From positions 7,141,701 through 7,205,700 of the forward strand of contig NW_026947514.1 of assembly GCF_034190915.1 (NCBI RefSeq): a stretch of DNA of 64,000 bases, read 5' to 3'. Under the pieces are notes generated by a model that ran no database searches, was not told where the DNA came from, and saw only the letters and a list, made by a program, of their open reading frames with translations. The translations under genes and the position numbers were made by a program. Below, one piece after another: positions 1 to 12,760 of this stretch (positions within the stretch are counted from its first letter, which is position 1; each line of letters opens with the position of its first letter). Origin of the DNA: Cavia porcellus. Its lineage: Eukaryota; Chordata; Mammalia; Rodentia; Caviidae.

Positions 1-1254
1 GTAATGCGCTTCAGAAAAACAGCTCTACAAATAGTTTATTAGTCTATTAATTATACGACTTTCGAACCCCAAAACAAGTGCAATGATAATGTGAAATATG
101 TCAGCCTTGTAAGCCAAATGCAGAAGATTGTGATGTTCCCCATCACATGTACCAATAATATAAATAAGTTTGTTTTGTGAAGCAGGCGCCTAAACGCACA
201 TATTCACTTCCAAATGGCCTTAATATTTATTATAATGCCAAAGTAATGTCAACATTATTTACAGATTATGAAAAATAATTTAAGGCTTGAACAAACTTGC
301 GGTCAGACTATAACAAGTTTCCTAATCACAGAACTATGCGGTATAGTCAGCGCACACACCACTGTTTCCAATAATGAGCAAACACAATTAAGTTTTAACT
401 GTTTTAAATCCTGTCACAATATTTTTCGGTAGGACTGGAATCTTCCAATGCATTGAGTCACTTCTATTGATTATATGATGTAGTCCACATAACCTCACCT
501 TTTGTATCCAAAATTTTACGGTAAATTGTTAGCTTTTCGGAAGAGCAAATAAATCATTACACTAAATACAGGCTGTCAGGTTAGCTCAGTACTCAGCACA
601 ACCTTAAAAATTAGGCATCTTCTCTGTGGTTTTTGTAGAACTACTACTTTATTTAGCAACGCGTTAAAATAAAGGCTGTTGGATTGGCTCAGAAGGAAAC
701 AAAGAGAGTGAAGCTATGCTGAAATATTTTTAAAAATTACACGCTATACATTAAAAATTTAAATCAGCTCTGTTGAATATTTTAGCCTAGGGAGTAGTGG
801 TTCAAGTGTAGAGAAGGTGTTCCCGATAAAACAGCCTGGAAGGCTTTGGAAAGGAATCCAGGGGGCTGGCTTGCAAGGTGATTTCAAAGACGAATCTGGC
901 CCTCCAGCCCCCCTGCAAGTTGCTCTGGTCATGACTGCCAGCAATACTTAGTTCCAGCACTGCGGGCTCCTCTACCTGACCAAGTCCACAGCGTTAATGC
1001 CTCTCCTTCCTTTATTTGACTTTACCAGAATTCCTTCCATGTTTATTTGTTTGGTTTTTCCAAACCCCTAGAGTCACATTCCTTCGCATATAGTTTGCAT
1101 GTGGTTCAATTCTTCTCTGAGACATTCCAACCTGTTCAGTTTTAAAGATGTCTTAATTAGACTAATCCTGATTGGGCTCTTTCCAAAACTCCTGTTGGCA
1201 GAGTCCGATTTCAATTAGCATTCTGCTTCCCTACTGCAAATGCCCTTGCTCAGG

Positions 1255-1257
<3 letters not shown>
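1..1257. other. AT-rich non-coding DNA, no gene seen
   Basis: No repeat family, splice-bounded exon or long open frame is recognisable. The first ~750 bases are strikingly AT-rich with TAAT and ATTA cores and contain no SINE. That composition is common in conserved regulatory DNA near developmental genes, but conservation cannot be judged from one sequence. The only open frame here, on the minus strand near 759-944, is short and matches nothing I know. Confidence 0.4.

Positions 1258-1286
<29 letters not shown>
1258..1286. repeat. poly-T tract (29 T)
   Basis: This is an uninterrupted run of 29 T. It could be the A-tail of a minus-strand retroposon, but the sequence that follows is not a SINE or gene I recognise and no target duplication was found. 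Confidence 0.9.
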
Positions 1287-3919
1287 GTAATGTGCTATTT
1301 TGGATGTCACCCCTCCTCAGCATTACCCCATCTCAGAATCCTACGGCTCCCAAAATATTTCAAGGCACCAGCATGCAGGAAAATGTTGGCAGTTCCTCTT
1401 CCCTGAGACTCTCAAAGAAACACAGTGCTGCTGATCAGGGTCTCGCCCGCTGTGGCTGTAAACTTACAGAGGACAAAGGGTGTCCGCCCCCGCTCCCCAA
1501 AGTGTTCATCACCTTTGCTTTTATTGATGACAAGAAGCTGCAAGCAACAGTGTGGACAGACCATTCCCGCCCAGGTTTATCAAGCAGCTAATGAAGTGGT
1601 GTTCAAACATGGGCCTTCAGTCATGGTAATGCATGGAGACCCCACATTAATCCTGCAAGGTGGGTGCTATCGGGCCCTATTTATGGAGGAAGGCTCTATT
1701 TTCTGCCTAGAATTTAGGGGATATGACTGACTTACTGAGGTGGCATTTGCAGTTAGATTTCCTTGCCACTGACCATGCCAGTATGCATTCCACAAAGCAC
1801 TGCTCTGTCTGCTCCCCAGCAACTGAGGGATGAGAGGTGAATTGGGGCAGATGTGTGGGATACTTTGGCCATCAGCATGAATGTCAAAGCCTGCCATCTA
1901 TCTCTGCATAAGTCGGGGAGCCCAGCGGGTACGTAGCTCCATAAACCTGGACAGATACACCCTTTCTCTAGATATCAGTTAATTCATCAGCAATAAGGGA
2001 TCGATAGCTGCTTGTCTCCCAGGCTGCCCTGTGGCTTTACTGAAGTGACCCTGATTGGCTCCCCAGTGTAGTCAGACACCCCCAAGAGCTGTGGACCACT
2101 GGCTCCCACCCTTGGCACCCGGTGACCCTGCTGAATCCGTCTTGGTCTGGGGCACTTCCCTGGGCCCCTTAGGAGGCTTAGCCACATGGCTGGCCTCTAC
2201 CTACTTGCCAGCAGCATGCTTTCCAGTTGTGGCAATACCCCCAGGCATTGCCACATGCCCTTAAGGTGACAAAGTGACCACCATCAAGTCTTGACATGAC
2301 AAAGCTGTCCTTTCCAACATAGTACTCGAGCCCTCGAGCCATACTATTGCCATAGACCGAAATCACAGTCTGAATATTTGGTTTAAATAAAATATGCTCT
2401 CAACATTAATTTCATCAACTGATTTTAACTGTGGCTACTAAAAATCTAAGAATTACTTATGTGGCACGCAGTGCTCTACGATCACTCCAGCCAGCTCTCA
2501 AAAGCCTGGTGCCCATGTCTTAACAGCCGCCAGGTGTGGCCAATGGCCTGGGAGCTCACTTAGCATGAGCCTCCCTCCCTGCCTGGGTCATGGGGCCACC
2601 TCCATCCTCGCTAGTGACTGAATCTGGGACACCCACCATCATCCTCATCTCAGCCTTCCTGCTCAATCCTCTGTCCTGGTCCTAAACCCAACACTCTACG
2701 TCCGCCTACATCTCAGGGAACCCACATACGGCCACAGATTCCTTCACCATGGAGAAAAGCTGGGAACAGCTACAGGCCAACAGCAGGAACCCACAAGCAC
2801 CTTACAGTCGGTCTCCACGATGCAGCACCAGGCTAGAGTCACACGTGAGGGTGTTTATCAGCACGGAACATCTTCGGGCTGCACATAAAGAAGGAACTAG
2901 TTCAGAATGCAGAGCAAAGACGTGACTTCGTTTTCATCCCACGAGCGCACCTACTGAGACTCACACAGAGGTATCCATGTTAGTTACGCTAGATTTATTA
3001 GTGGAAGTTTGTGGAGCGGGATCCAGATGAATGGTTGTTCGATGTCATAGTTTTATTCCCCCTTTTTCTACTGTAGAAAGAAAAGCAGCAGTGTGTGTGA
3101 TTGTGAAGCACTCTCCCTGAGCACCGCACGCACTCTGGCTGCAAGCCATTGGTCTCTGATCACCGGCAGCCAGGTATTGGCATAGTCTACAGTAATTCGG
3201 GGGACAAGTGACGATGTCTCAAGATCTCTGGTTGTCACAAATGGAGAAGATGCTGCCTACTGGCATCAGCTAAGCATCCTACAATGCACAAGGAGGTGCT
3301 CATTCAGAGACCAATCAGGACCTGGCTGTCCACAGCACTGAGCATGGGAATCAGCCGTCCACAGCCTCCTTTTGCTCCAGCACCAGCTTGATGTGGTCAC
3401 CATGGCAACCAAAAGTTACTCCCAAGTTGTAGGTCCAGACTGGATCCTCCTTGGGTCCCCTGCTGCCTCTACCTGACACCAAACATCCCAACTGAAACAG
3501 AACTTTGATTAGCAATCCAGTTATAACTCATAGGAGGCCAAAACATTTGCTGGAAACACACAATCACCCACAGGCGAGGCAGCGAAGGGGAAGAAAACAG
3601 AATTCACCTTCCCAAGGAGGCGGCAGCGGCGTCTGGTTCACGGCGTGGCGGGGCGGGCAGCGCCATCTGCCACGCGTGGCCCTGCTGGACCTGTTTTGTC
3701 GAGAGTCTACAGTTTTGAACACTGTTTGTCTGGCGCCCTTCACAAGCACTACATTAACTCGAGTTCATTTGAAATTCATCATTTCCGAAGAGATACAAGG
3801 CGCTGGAGGTTCGGTTTCCAGGATTTTAAATGTCAGGCATCCAACATGCGCTGTGGAGACACAGCATCTGGAAGAGGGTGTTTTTGAAAAGTATCTACAA
3901 ACAGGAGAGGCCCCCTCAG
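1287..3919. other. unclassified non-coding DNA
   Basis: This is mixed-composition sequence with only short open frames on either strand. No SINE, LTR or exon is recognised. A C+G-richer patch with a few CpGs lies near 3600-3680. Confidence 0.4.

Positions 3920-3920
<1 letters not shown>

Positions 3921-3962
<42 letters not shown>
3921..3962. repeat. (AC)n microsatellite
   Basis: Forty-two bases of uninterrupted AC dinucleotide repeat. It creates spurious Thr-His and Val-Cys open frames on both strands. Confidence 0.97.
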
Positions 3963-3964
<2 letters not shown>

Positions 3965-4094
3965 CCAGGACTGGCCAGGCCATGTACCTGGAAACCGGAG
4001 CTCACTGTTTGAGTTAAAATATGAAGCAGCCGCTTCCAATGGACACCACTCCCAAGAATTCTCATGATGAATCCAAATCCCCGGTGCGGGTGTG

Positions 4095-4420
4095 GCCCTT
4101 AGCAGGTACTATTAGGTGATGAGGCTTCTGTCCTCCCAAATGGGATTGGCATCCTTGCTAGTGAGGCCTGAGGGAGTTTGTGAGCCCTTCTTCCTCACAG
4201 ATGGGAGGACTGAGCCAACGGCACTGTCTGGAAGCAGAGAGCAGACCCCATGAGACACTGAATCTGCCACCATCATAGTCCTGGCCTTCCAGCCTCCAGC
4301 ACTATAATAACTTCTCTGGCTTATGAATTCCAGAAACATCCAGAAACATCCCAGACTCAATTGAACTGAGACAGATGTATCTTTCAAAACTATGAGAGAG
4401 GCTGGCACCAGGCACACGCA
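4095..4420 (+). repeat. ancient L1/MER-like interspersed repeat
   Basis: The order of phrases matches an old, widely dispersed mammalian repeat as I remember it: a gap-rich 'aggtgatgaggc', 'aatgggattggcatcctt', then 'gacactgaatctgcc' and 'ggccttccagcctcc'. A second copy of the same family ends at about 63486. The family name, probably an L1M-type 3' end, is from memory and uncertain. Confidence 0.45.
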
Positions 4421-7400
4421 GGCACCCAGAAAGACAATGTAAGGAAAAATCAACCATCAGGCTCCACCACATCAGCCTCCTTTCTGTTCTTCAGACACCC
4501 TTGCCTCAGGACTTTGGTTCTGGCAGTTCTTCTAGAATGTTCCTCCCTGAAATATCCTCCTCCTCACGGCCATTTACGACTTTGCCCCCTTCTCAGTAAG
4601 GTGCGTGCTTACCTTGCTCCGTAGGTGCCTTCTGCCTAGGGTCTGCCTCTGCTCCGCAGCTCTGCGCCCTCCATCCCTCGCTCTGATCTGAAGTCCTCTT
4701 GTCCGACTCACTGCACAATTGCTTACTTATCTGTCCTACATTGTCTCTTCCCCTTGAAGGATGTGGGGCCTGCAAGGAATGAGCTTCTTTTATTTACTGG
4801 TGGATGCTCAGTGCCTAGAACGTGCCAACGCATTTACAGAACATCTTCCCTGGGCTTCGCGTAGTTCTCAAGATTTAGGAAGCAAACAGCACAAGTGCCT
4901 GTCCCCATGTGGAAGGAGACTGCAACCAGAATGGATCTGTTAAGCTGTCCTATCTCCACGGACAACACAGAGACAACCAGAGGAGCTCCAGCTGGCCTCT
5001 GCTGCCAGCAACCCACAGACATGGGGCCCACGATACCCATGCAGCAGACAAGGGCTCGTGGGCTCCTAGGTGCTGTGGGAGCCTGGGCAGGGCTGACCAC
5101 ACATGTGGAGGAACTCAGGTTCTCAGGCCGTGGAGCAGCCTTGGGAAGCACCCAATCTCTTGCTGGATGACTCTTCCTCAAACCCCCACCACCTCCCAGG
5201 GCTCAGTCAGCTCACAGGGTCTGCTTGTGCAGAAAGCCCAGCTTTCCTCAACCCAGAAAGGAGACTCAGAGTTCCAGGTGGAATCTGGCCATCACCACTG
5301 CCCTGGGCTACACAGTGTCACTGCAGGGACGCAGTCCAGCTGTCAGCCTCTCACCAGTCCCCGGGCACTGAAAAATCCCTGCCCAGACCAGAGGGGAAGG
5401 GCCACTTCCTCCGGGGGCAATGAACCAGATGCCAAACAAGATGCTGTTAAAGCAACAGAGATGTGAGTTAAGGGAGTGGCCACAGCCAGAGAAAGGAGCA
5501 AGAACCAAGGACGGGGCAGGTAAGAGAGATCGGGGTGATCAGGTGGGCGGAAAGGGAGAAGCGGTGACCACGGCCCCTTCCTGCCCGTCTGCCCCCAAAG
5601 CACAGCGTGCATGGCTGCACCATCCTGCAGGGCTGTGTAAAAGCGGGGTGGCTGTGTCCACAGATGGGGTCCTCACTGCACAGAACGCTGCATGCTGGGC
5701 AGCAGTTTCAGTGAATGTGACTGAATGAACTTAGGAGTGGTTGGAAGGTATGTGAACATGCTGTACATGTGCGTGCATTATGCACGAATACATTGGTATA
5801 CATATATAGTGATACATTTAATTACAAATATAGTTAGCTAATATATGCAAAGCCCTAACAGCTAGTATATATTACACATATACAATGTGTACATATTATA
5901 GTACGTACTATGAATATGTGTATATATGTAATATGTGTAACATATACATACTCTAATATGCATAATTTTTAAAAGAACTGAGTCCATTTGTAGTAAAAAA
6001 AATACACATAGGGTGGAATATTCCAATCTAGAGAGTATAAAGAGTCTGCCTTAGGGAAAACTCAATATACAAGAAGCTCCCTCTTGGGGTGACAATACCT
6101 CACCTTCCTACCAGCCAAGGCGACAGAAGAGACCTACAGGTTAAAATGGAAGAACTTGAAATTCCAGCTTGAAAATATCTAGAGATACTAAGACCTCAGC
6201 TTTTCCACAACGCACGTTTGGAAAGTGGTGGGTTAACATACACTTCGTGAGTTCCAGAAAAGACTGCGATGGCCTGTCAAGTGATGTCTTTGGGGTGCAT
6301 TACTTTACGCTCAAAATCAAGAGTACAACCTGACCTGAACATTAGGCACAGGCCTCTGCCACCCCCACCCCATCAAGCGTGGTGGTCGCCCAGGCTGGGA
6401 AGGAGGGACAAATTGGTCAGCAGGGGCTAAGTCTCAGTCATACAGAAATAAGATGCTCTGCTGGGCTGTGGAGAGGCTGGAGGTAACAAGAGCACACTGT
6501 GTATGCAAAAAGTTAACAGGAAAGATGCTGAATGCTCTCACCACAGGAAATAATACACATTTAACCGGATTTAAACACCTCGGATGTGTACCTGTATGGA
6601 AACACGACCTGGCACCCCATGAGTATTACGTTTTTATGTATTAGTTCAAGATAAATTAATTTCAAAAGGAAGAACCATTAATTGGATTTATTTTTTTCTG
6701 CCACTTTGGAGCCTGTGCTCACAGGCTGCTCCACTGAATACCAGGGGACACCCCATCCCCGAGCCCATCACAGAAGGGTTACTGGAGTCCTGTACCCCAC
6801 CCCATTTGCTCAGAGTCAACTTTTAATCATCACAATTAGCAGCACCAAGCATGATAGACACAGGCAATGTCCGGGATAAAATGGGTTATGACAATGGGTT
6901 ATTACAAACATTTGGGAAGATTCTTCACTTCTACGATGAAATCTGCTAGGGTCTTGGGTCAGTAAACAAACCACGCATCTCTGATGAAGGGACAGTGGCG
7001 GAAGGTGCTAAGTGCTGGGGTTGAGGCTAGAGGCAGGAAACCAGGGAGCAAAGGGTGGCCAAGGGGACGGGGAAATGCATGGCAGTACCTGAGGAAGCAG
7101 GGTCCTGTCCCCCTGCGGATGCTGGCCCGCTAAGGTCACCCCTTCCTCGAGTCAGTTGGCAACGGCTCCAGAGAGTAAAATGCCACTCTTGATAGGATAA
7201 TTAAAAGAAATTTTAGAAAGGTAATGCCTCCCCCACTTGAAAAATCAAAAACCCAGACAGCATAAATAATGTCAAGGAGTGTCTTTCAGCCACCGGTGAC
7301 AAGGAGAAAGTTCTGCTCCTGACAAAGGAGACACACAATGGTGAGCGCCTCCGTGAATAAGAACCACGTCTGTCTAACTTCGTGCAGCCGCAGAGACTGC

Positions 7401-9120
7401 CAAGTACCTGTGGGCGCTTAATAAATGCCTTTGAAGGCTGATGAATGCCGTCATTATTGCATCTGCCATTATATTTTTTCGTGAATGAAACTTCCTTATC
7501 AATCTTTACAACCACGATTTCAATAGTATTAATTCAGCCACCTCCAATACCAAGTGCTTTTCCAAATTCCAGCCCTCAAACCTTGTCAGAAAAACAATGC
7601 GCTTGATTCTTGCAGTGTCACAGGCTGGAATCAAAGAAAAATCTAACTTATATGCCATCTTCTCAAAGGGCTGTGGCATAAGTGGCTCATACAGAACATA
7701 AAAGAATGCTTCACCAGCTTCCGGTCCGTAGCAACACTAATTTTTCACATGATGTTGAAGGCTTCTTTCAAAATGCTATTTGATGTTAGCAGTATATGAT
7801 TTTGGAAAGCAAAGAGCCATTGTTTCTTGAAGTGGCTGCCTAAAAAGTAAACACTTGGATATCGCTGGTGAACTACAATGGTTTCTATCTTATTTTAATG
7901 CTTCTGAAATCAAGGTAGACGCAAAACTTTAAAAAGCCCAGAATCAGAGCTTGTTTTAGGATACAAAACAGTGACTCCCTCAATTCCAGTGGTCACCGTT
8001 AGTTCAAGTTACTGCTTTAACCTCCAGGGCGAGGATACAGGGGAACTTTTCTGTCCAATCCAAATAAACTCCTCCTCCTTTGAGATTCTAAGATCCGTTA
8101 TTTCCAGTACTCACTTGATAAAACGTGAAAACACCAGCCTCCCTCTCCCCCTGTCTCTTCCCTTCTTCTTTTTCTGTCTTGTCCTCCTTCTCTCCCCACT
8201 GGCTCCCGAGCTGACAGTTCAGCAATGTGAACGGTAGGAGACATCTTGCCGGCTAAGCAGGGACAGTGGCAGCAGGAGACGACAGCCGTCAGCAGGACTG
8301 CGACACACCCACGAGGCCATCATGGTGGCTGAGCCCAGTGTCTGCTGCATCTGCAGCAGAGAAGCTGGCGAGAGGGGGGCACTTGAGGAGCTCTTCCGGG
8401 TCTCAAATTATTTGTGGGTGCACCCTGGACAGAGAAGCCATCCTGGTAGAGGTAGGAAACAAAACAGGACACAGCACCCTCAGCAGAGAGAAAGTAATCA
8501 GCCGATCGCCAACGAGAAATGGAACCGAAGGTAGGATTTGGCCAGATGATGACAGGAATGTACCCCGGGCTGAAAATCTGGACTCGTAGTAGGTGCTTTG
8601 TTTGGCACACGCTAAGGACCGTGTAGCTCGTGGTGCGTGCTTTAGTGGCACACACTGGTTTGCTGCGTGCTCACTGCCTAAGACACTGTGAAGGCACATT
8701 CAAGTCACCCCGTGACACCAAGGGGACAGGTCTTGGTACTTTGGGACCTACAGCTTAAGGTCGTTTTGAGCATCTCTTTAGGAAAAGAAATCTTAAAATA
8801 CTTGAGCTGTGAACGGAGAGAAGGGTCAGCGAGACCGTGTCACTAGGGCTTCAGCTTCATTGGTCCCTTAGCCTCAGGCACGGAGGACCCTCCGGGAACC
8901 AGGGAGTCAGCCCGGCCTGAGCAGAGGGACCAAAAAGCCCAGATCTGTGTGGCATTATAGCCACGCCTCTCAGTTTCCCCACACTGGTGGGCTGAGATGC
9001 TGGTTTATCACCGTGGTGATAACATGGTGGTCACATCCCTAGATCCACCAGCAGGATGCCTCACAAGAGGCACTCACTGGTGCCTGGCACCTGCCCCTTG
9101 TCACCAGCCCTACCTCCCCC
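4421..9120. other. unclassified non-coding DNA with a TA/TG-rich patch
   Basis: No gene or SINE is recognised over about 4.7 kb. Positions 5760-5970 form a low-complexity patch of TATATG, TACATA and GTACAT words, which is a degenerate alternating purine-pyrimidine tract. The rest is unique-looking. Open frames near 4909-5466 are short, unconserved in appearance and overlap several other frames, so they are not called. Confidence 0.4.
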
Positions 9121-9127
9121 TTCGTTT

Positions 9128-9345
9128 TTTCTGAAAGCATTAACTAAGCACATACTATGTTTCAGCCATCAGAACTGGCATCCACAACGTGCCAAGGAAA
9201 TGGGCACGCCAAGGGCTCTTACCGGGATGGCAGTCACACTGAACACGTGACTAGAATCGTGTATCTCATCTAATCCAAAAGCAGGCGGTATCACAACCAC
9301 TGTTACACAAACAAGGTCACACAGCTAATAAATGAGAGGGTCCAG
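9128..9345 (-). repeat. MIR SINE (old)
   Basis: It contains the MIR reverse-complement signature in order: an 'actaagcacatactatg' start, 'ctcatctaatcc' in the middle and 'aaggtcacacagctaataaatgagag' spaced over the 3' part. MIR is an ancient tRNA-derived SINE with a CORE domain. The copy is diverged and has no visible target duplication. Confidence 0.75.
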
Positions 9346-9538
9346 ATAGGAAGGCAAGAAGTATGTCTACAACACCCATGTTTACAGAAGACCCACAGGA
9401 AAAAGAAACAAACACAGGGCTGCATGTTCTCATCAGGCTTGATTTCTTAATCCCCTTCCTCTTCCTCCCCTCCCCCTCCTCTGAACTGCGAACAGGTACT
9501 AACAAAATAAAATGAAATTAAAAAACAAATAGGGTTGA

Positions 9539-9630
9539 GGGGCTAGGGGTGTAGCTCAGGGGTAGAGTGCTCGTCTGTGCTGCATGAGGTACTGGGTTCA
9601 AATTCCAGCACCACCAAAAAGGAAAAAAAA
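9539..9630 (+). repeat. ID-type SINE (tRNA-derived)
   Basis: The body has a near-perfect A box (gtgtagctcagggg) and B box (gggttcaaattcc), followed by CAGCACCACC and an A-rich tail. These are the RNA polymerase III promoter elements of ID SINEs, which derive from a tRNA. It is full length, around 75 bp of body plus tail. Confidence 0.9.
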
Positions 9631-11104
9631 GCAAGATAGATTGTAGCAGAGGCACCAAGTTCCAGGACAGAGATTCACAGGGACACGCTGGCGCAGGTGG
9701 CCAACTGCCCTGTGGCAGGGAGGACTGGGCTGAGACATAGCAGGCCTTCACCCCACAGGCAAGGGGGAGGGAAGAGCATTTGAGATGCAAGTGCAAAAGA
9801 GGGATCCAAGGACCCATGACCTGGGTACAGCCCGGCCAAGGCCACCACTTGCTTTCTGCGGCAGATCCTCCACGCTGCAGTGCCGGCCTCCCCCAGGTAA
9901 CCACAGTGACAGGAGGCTCACCCGTGGGGCGGAAGCTTCCTCTGAGTCTAATTCTTCAGGAGTCCAAATGAGCCTAACGAAAGAGGAAGGCAACACGGCG
10001 CTGTGCGCGACCCTTTGACTTAAGCGTCAACTTAGAATTTCAAATAAAATTAGAAGATTCTTCTAATAATTATGTAGGATGGCAAATAAGGTTCAGGGCA
10101 GGCACAGGCGGCCAAAAGTGACTAATCGTATTTTTGTAAAAAGGCACTCGGGGGCTGACCCCTTCCCGGGATCGCACGCAGGGGCAGGGAGAGAGGAGGG
10201 GAGGTCGCCCGCGTTAATGTTAAATAGCAATCCGCCCGCCGCCACCCTGCCTGCTTCTCCATATTCATGGAAACTGCACCCATCCATATGCATTACCGTC
10301 CAAAGAGTTTAAAAGTAGCAGACGCAAGCTCGGAAGATTTCGGTTCTAATAAGAGCGCTTCCTCCGAGGACCAACGCCACGCCTCTCCCCACCACCTCCG
10401 GATTAAAGCAAACTAATACAGGATCCTAGCAGGTGACCCGGGAACAAGCCCGCCTTCCTGCCCAAAGCCCAGTGTGCCTCCTGTCAGTGGATGTCTGCTG
10501 GTGTCTGCCACCAACGCAAGAGGTTCCTGGTGCATGGAATCCTCTGCAAGGCGCGGGACAGCTGGCGGCCACGGTTTCCCCTGCGGCCATGACCACAGAG
10601 CCTCGCTCAGCCTGGTGCTTGCACTTGGTCATCCCTTGAGCCTCTGCACAGGCGGCAGCTCCACTGCCATGCTGGTGACTCGGTCATCCGTCCTCCAGAC
10701 CTTTTTTGGGAGCTCTGGGGGGAGCTGAGGAACCGGGATGGGCTGCTGGTGTCATTAAAGGGCTCAAAATACAATTTGCAAGGACTCAGGTTCCTTTGCA
10801 GGAGGTAGGAGAGTTAGAACCCTCCCAGGAGCCAAGTGAACTGGCCACAGAGCTCCTGTTTGTCACCTTGGGGCCTCAGCAAGACCCCTGCATGCCCCTT
10901 GTTGTCATGTGGGGCCCTATCTAGACTCACAAATTAGGGTGACAGCATTTCTAAGTGCTTACAGCTAGGTTACCATCTCTCATCACACCGGCAGGCAAGG
11001 CAAGATGTGCATTGCTGATTTTTTTTTCCAATTTCTAGAAGATCAAATAGACAGTGAAAGTTGATAAAACTGCCTTTAAAAATCATATTACCCCAGGAAA
11101 ATAT
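9631..11104. other. unclassified DNA with a small GC-rich, AT-mixed block
   Basis: No gene is recognised. Positions 10080-10400 are unusual: short CpG-containing stretches alternate with TAAT, ATATGCAT and AATTT words, a texture often seen in conserved enhancers. This is a weak inference from composition only. Confidence 0.35.
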
Positions 11105-11120
11105 CAATCTACAATTTCTG

Positions 11121-11232
11121 GTTTTTTGAGGCAAGGTCTCACTAGGTAGTCCAGGCTGGCCTTGAACTCACAGCAAACCTCCTGCCTCAGCCTCTCAAAT
11201 GCTGGGATTATAGGTGTGTACCAACACACAGC
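11121..11232 (-). repeat. B1-type SINE (7SL-derived), minus strand
   Basis: It reads as the reverse complement of a B1/Alu monomer: 'ggtctcactaggtagtccag', 'ctggccttgaactcac', 'cctgcctcagcctc' and 'gctgggattataggtg' occur in order. The flanks at 11105-11119 and 11232-11246 (caatctacaatttct and caatctatgattctt) look like a diverged 15-bp target duplication. Confidence 0.9.
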
Positions 11233-11578
11233 AATCTATGATTCTTGACTCCAGGGAGGAGGTGAGGTGTGATCACAGCCTGGGGACAAGGAGCCCTGGA
11301 AGGGGTTGGAGTCGTAGCCCAAGAGGAGCTAGAGGAGAGAAATCTCACGTTCTTTCTGTCCTACATTCTATAAGGACCTCAAGCACCCATGTTTCTGACC
11401 TGCTGGGGCATCTGGTCCCCTGTGCGAGCAGGAGATGTTAGGAAACTAAACTGGTGCATCGTGGGGCAGGTTTTGTAAGCACAGGAAGAAGGCTTGTGCT
11501 GTCCCAGGGTTTGGGGTGGTTTACTTCCTTTGGTCCTGGAGGACTGAGCCTCCGCAGGGAGCTGAAAGTTCAGCTCTT

Positions 11579-11700
11579 ATTTTTTATTCTGAGATAAGGT
11601 TTCACTAATTCACTAGAATTACCCAGGCGGGGCTCCAATTTGTGATCCTCCTGCCTCAACCTCTCCGGAGGCTTGAGGTTACACCTGCACCACCACTCTG
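11579..11700 (-). repeat. B1-type SINE, older, minus strand
   Basis: It has the same layout as the copy 450 bp upstream, but more diverged: 'gataaggtttcac', 'acccaggcggggctcc', 'gatcctcctgcctcaacctc' and 'gaggttacacctg' appear in order. The head is a T-rich run, the complement of the SINE A-tail. Confidence 0.8.
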
Positions 11701-11929
11701 TGCAGGTGTAGACGTGGTGGACGGTCTGGGACCAGGACCCTGAGTTCTGCCCAAGTAGTCGAGATGTTGCCCCACCCCCACCCACGCCCACATCTAGACT
11801 CTGGGGCAACCCTAACTCACTTTACCCCAAATGAAACTCAAGGGGCGGGGGCTGTCAGCTCTCAGGTTCCCTCCATGCCCAGTTCCCCTGCGCTGCCAAA
11901 CCTGGCCTGTGGGAACCCGGGACCCAGGA

Positions 11930-12760
11930 AACCCGGCGTGAGGGGGGGGGGGGCAGATTTGGGAAGGAAACGCGAAAATAGCCAGTAGGGGCTAGTTTTC
12001 AAATTCAGCAAAACACACGGTGGGAGGAACACTCATCCGATTACAAAAGCGAAAAAACGCGCTCCGAGCCTCGGGCCCTGCACAGCCCAGCCAAGGGGGG
12101 GGGGGGGGGGAGTTGGGGCGCAGCCTGGGGAGCTGGAGCCCCGTGGGCCGCCCCAGCCCAGGCTGCCTCCTGCCTCTGTGCGCCCCGAAGCTGGAGAACG
12201 GATCCGATCCGATCCGCCGTGGAGGAGCTGTGGGATCGCCGCTCCGGGGGGAAACCCAGCCCAGAAGTCGTCTCCCGGCGGCTCCGGGGCCCGGCGCGGC
12301 GCGTGGGAACCCAGGGCATAAATGGGGCTCCGGGCTCCCCACGGGGCCGTGCTCCGCCGCGGGCGCCAGCTTCGACTTCCAGGCACATTCGCATTTGCAA
12401 ACCCGAGCTGGGGCAGGGTGGGGTGGGGTGGGGGGTCTCTGTGGCCTTGGGACCAGACCTTTCCAGGGGTCTGGGGCGGAGGCTCCCGAAGTGTCCTGGA
12501 GCCCAAAGGGACTCGCGCGGCGCCGCTGGGGACCGCGCCTCGGGGCGCGCTCCAGCCGCCCTCCCGGGAGCACGGCCCCTCGGCCTTGCCCAGGGGACTG
12601 GGCTTCCTGCGGCCTTTAAATTGTGTTAAGTTGTTCACGGTGTGGTTAAGTTGTTCAGTCACCACCGCGCTGAAAACCGGGGAGCACAGCGGCTCCCGGT
12701 GGGTCCCGGGCTTGCTCAGCCTCCAGCCCTTTGCCTTGGGCGAGGTCTCCTGACCCCTGG
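11930..12760. promoter_or_regulatory. CpG-rich island with G-tracts
   Basis: This is the only long CpG-dense stretch outside the retroviruses. CpGs are frequent from about 12040 to 12720, GC content is very high, and open frames occur in most reading frames only because stops are rare. It holds a 12-G run (11942-11953), a 16-G run (12095-12110), a GATCC triplet repeat near 12200 and a G-quadruplex-like GGGT/GGGG array at about 12411-12436. A TATA-like 'cataaatgg' lies near 12318. Islands like this usually mark promoters. I cannot name a gene, and no convincing first exon or reading frame stands out. Confidence 0.6.

Noticed and set aside
3505..4017. 170-codon frame ending in a Thr-His run
   Set aside because: The tail is translated (AC)n repeat and the rest has no recognisable motif.
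9539..9630. Functional tRNA gene
   Set aside because: A and B boxes are present, but the sequence lacks a clean cloverleaf, ends in an A-rich tail and matches the dispersed ID SINE family.
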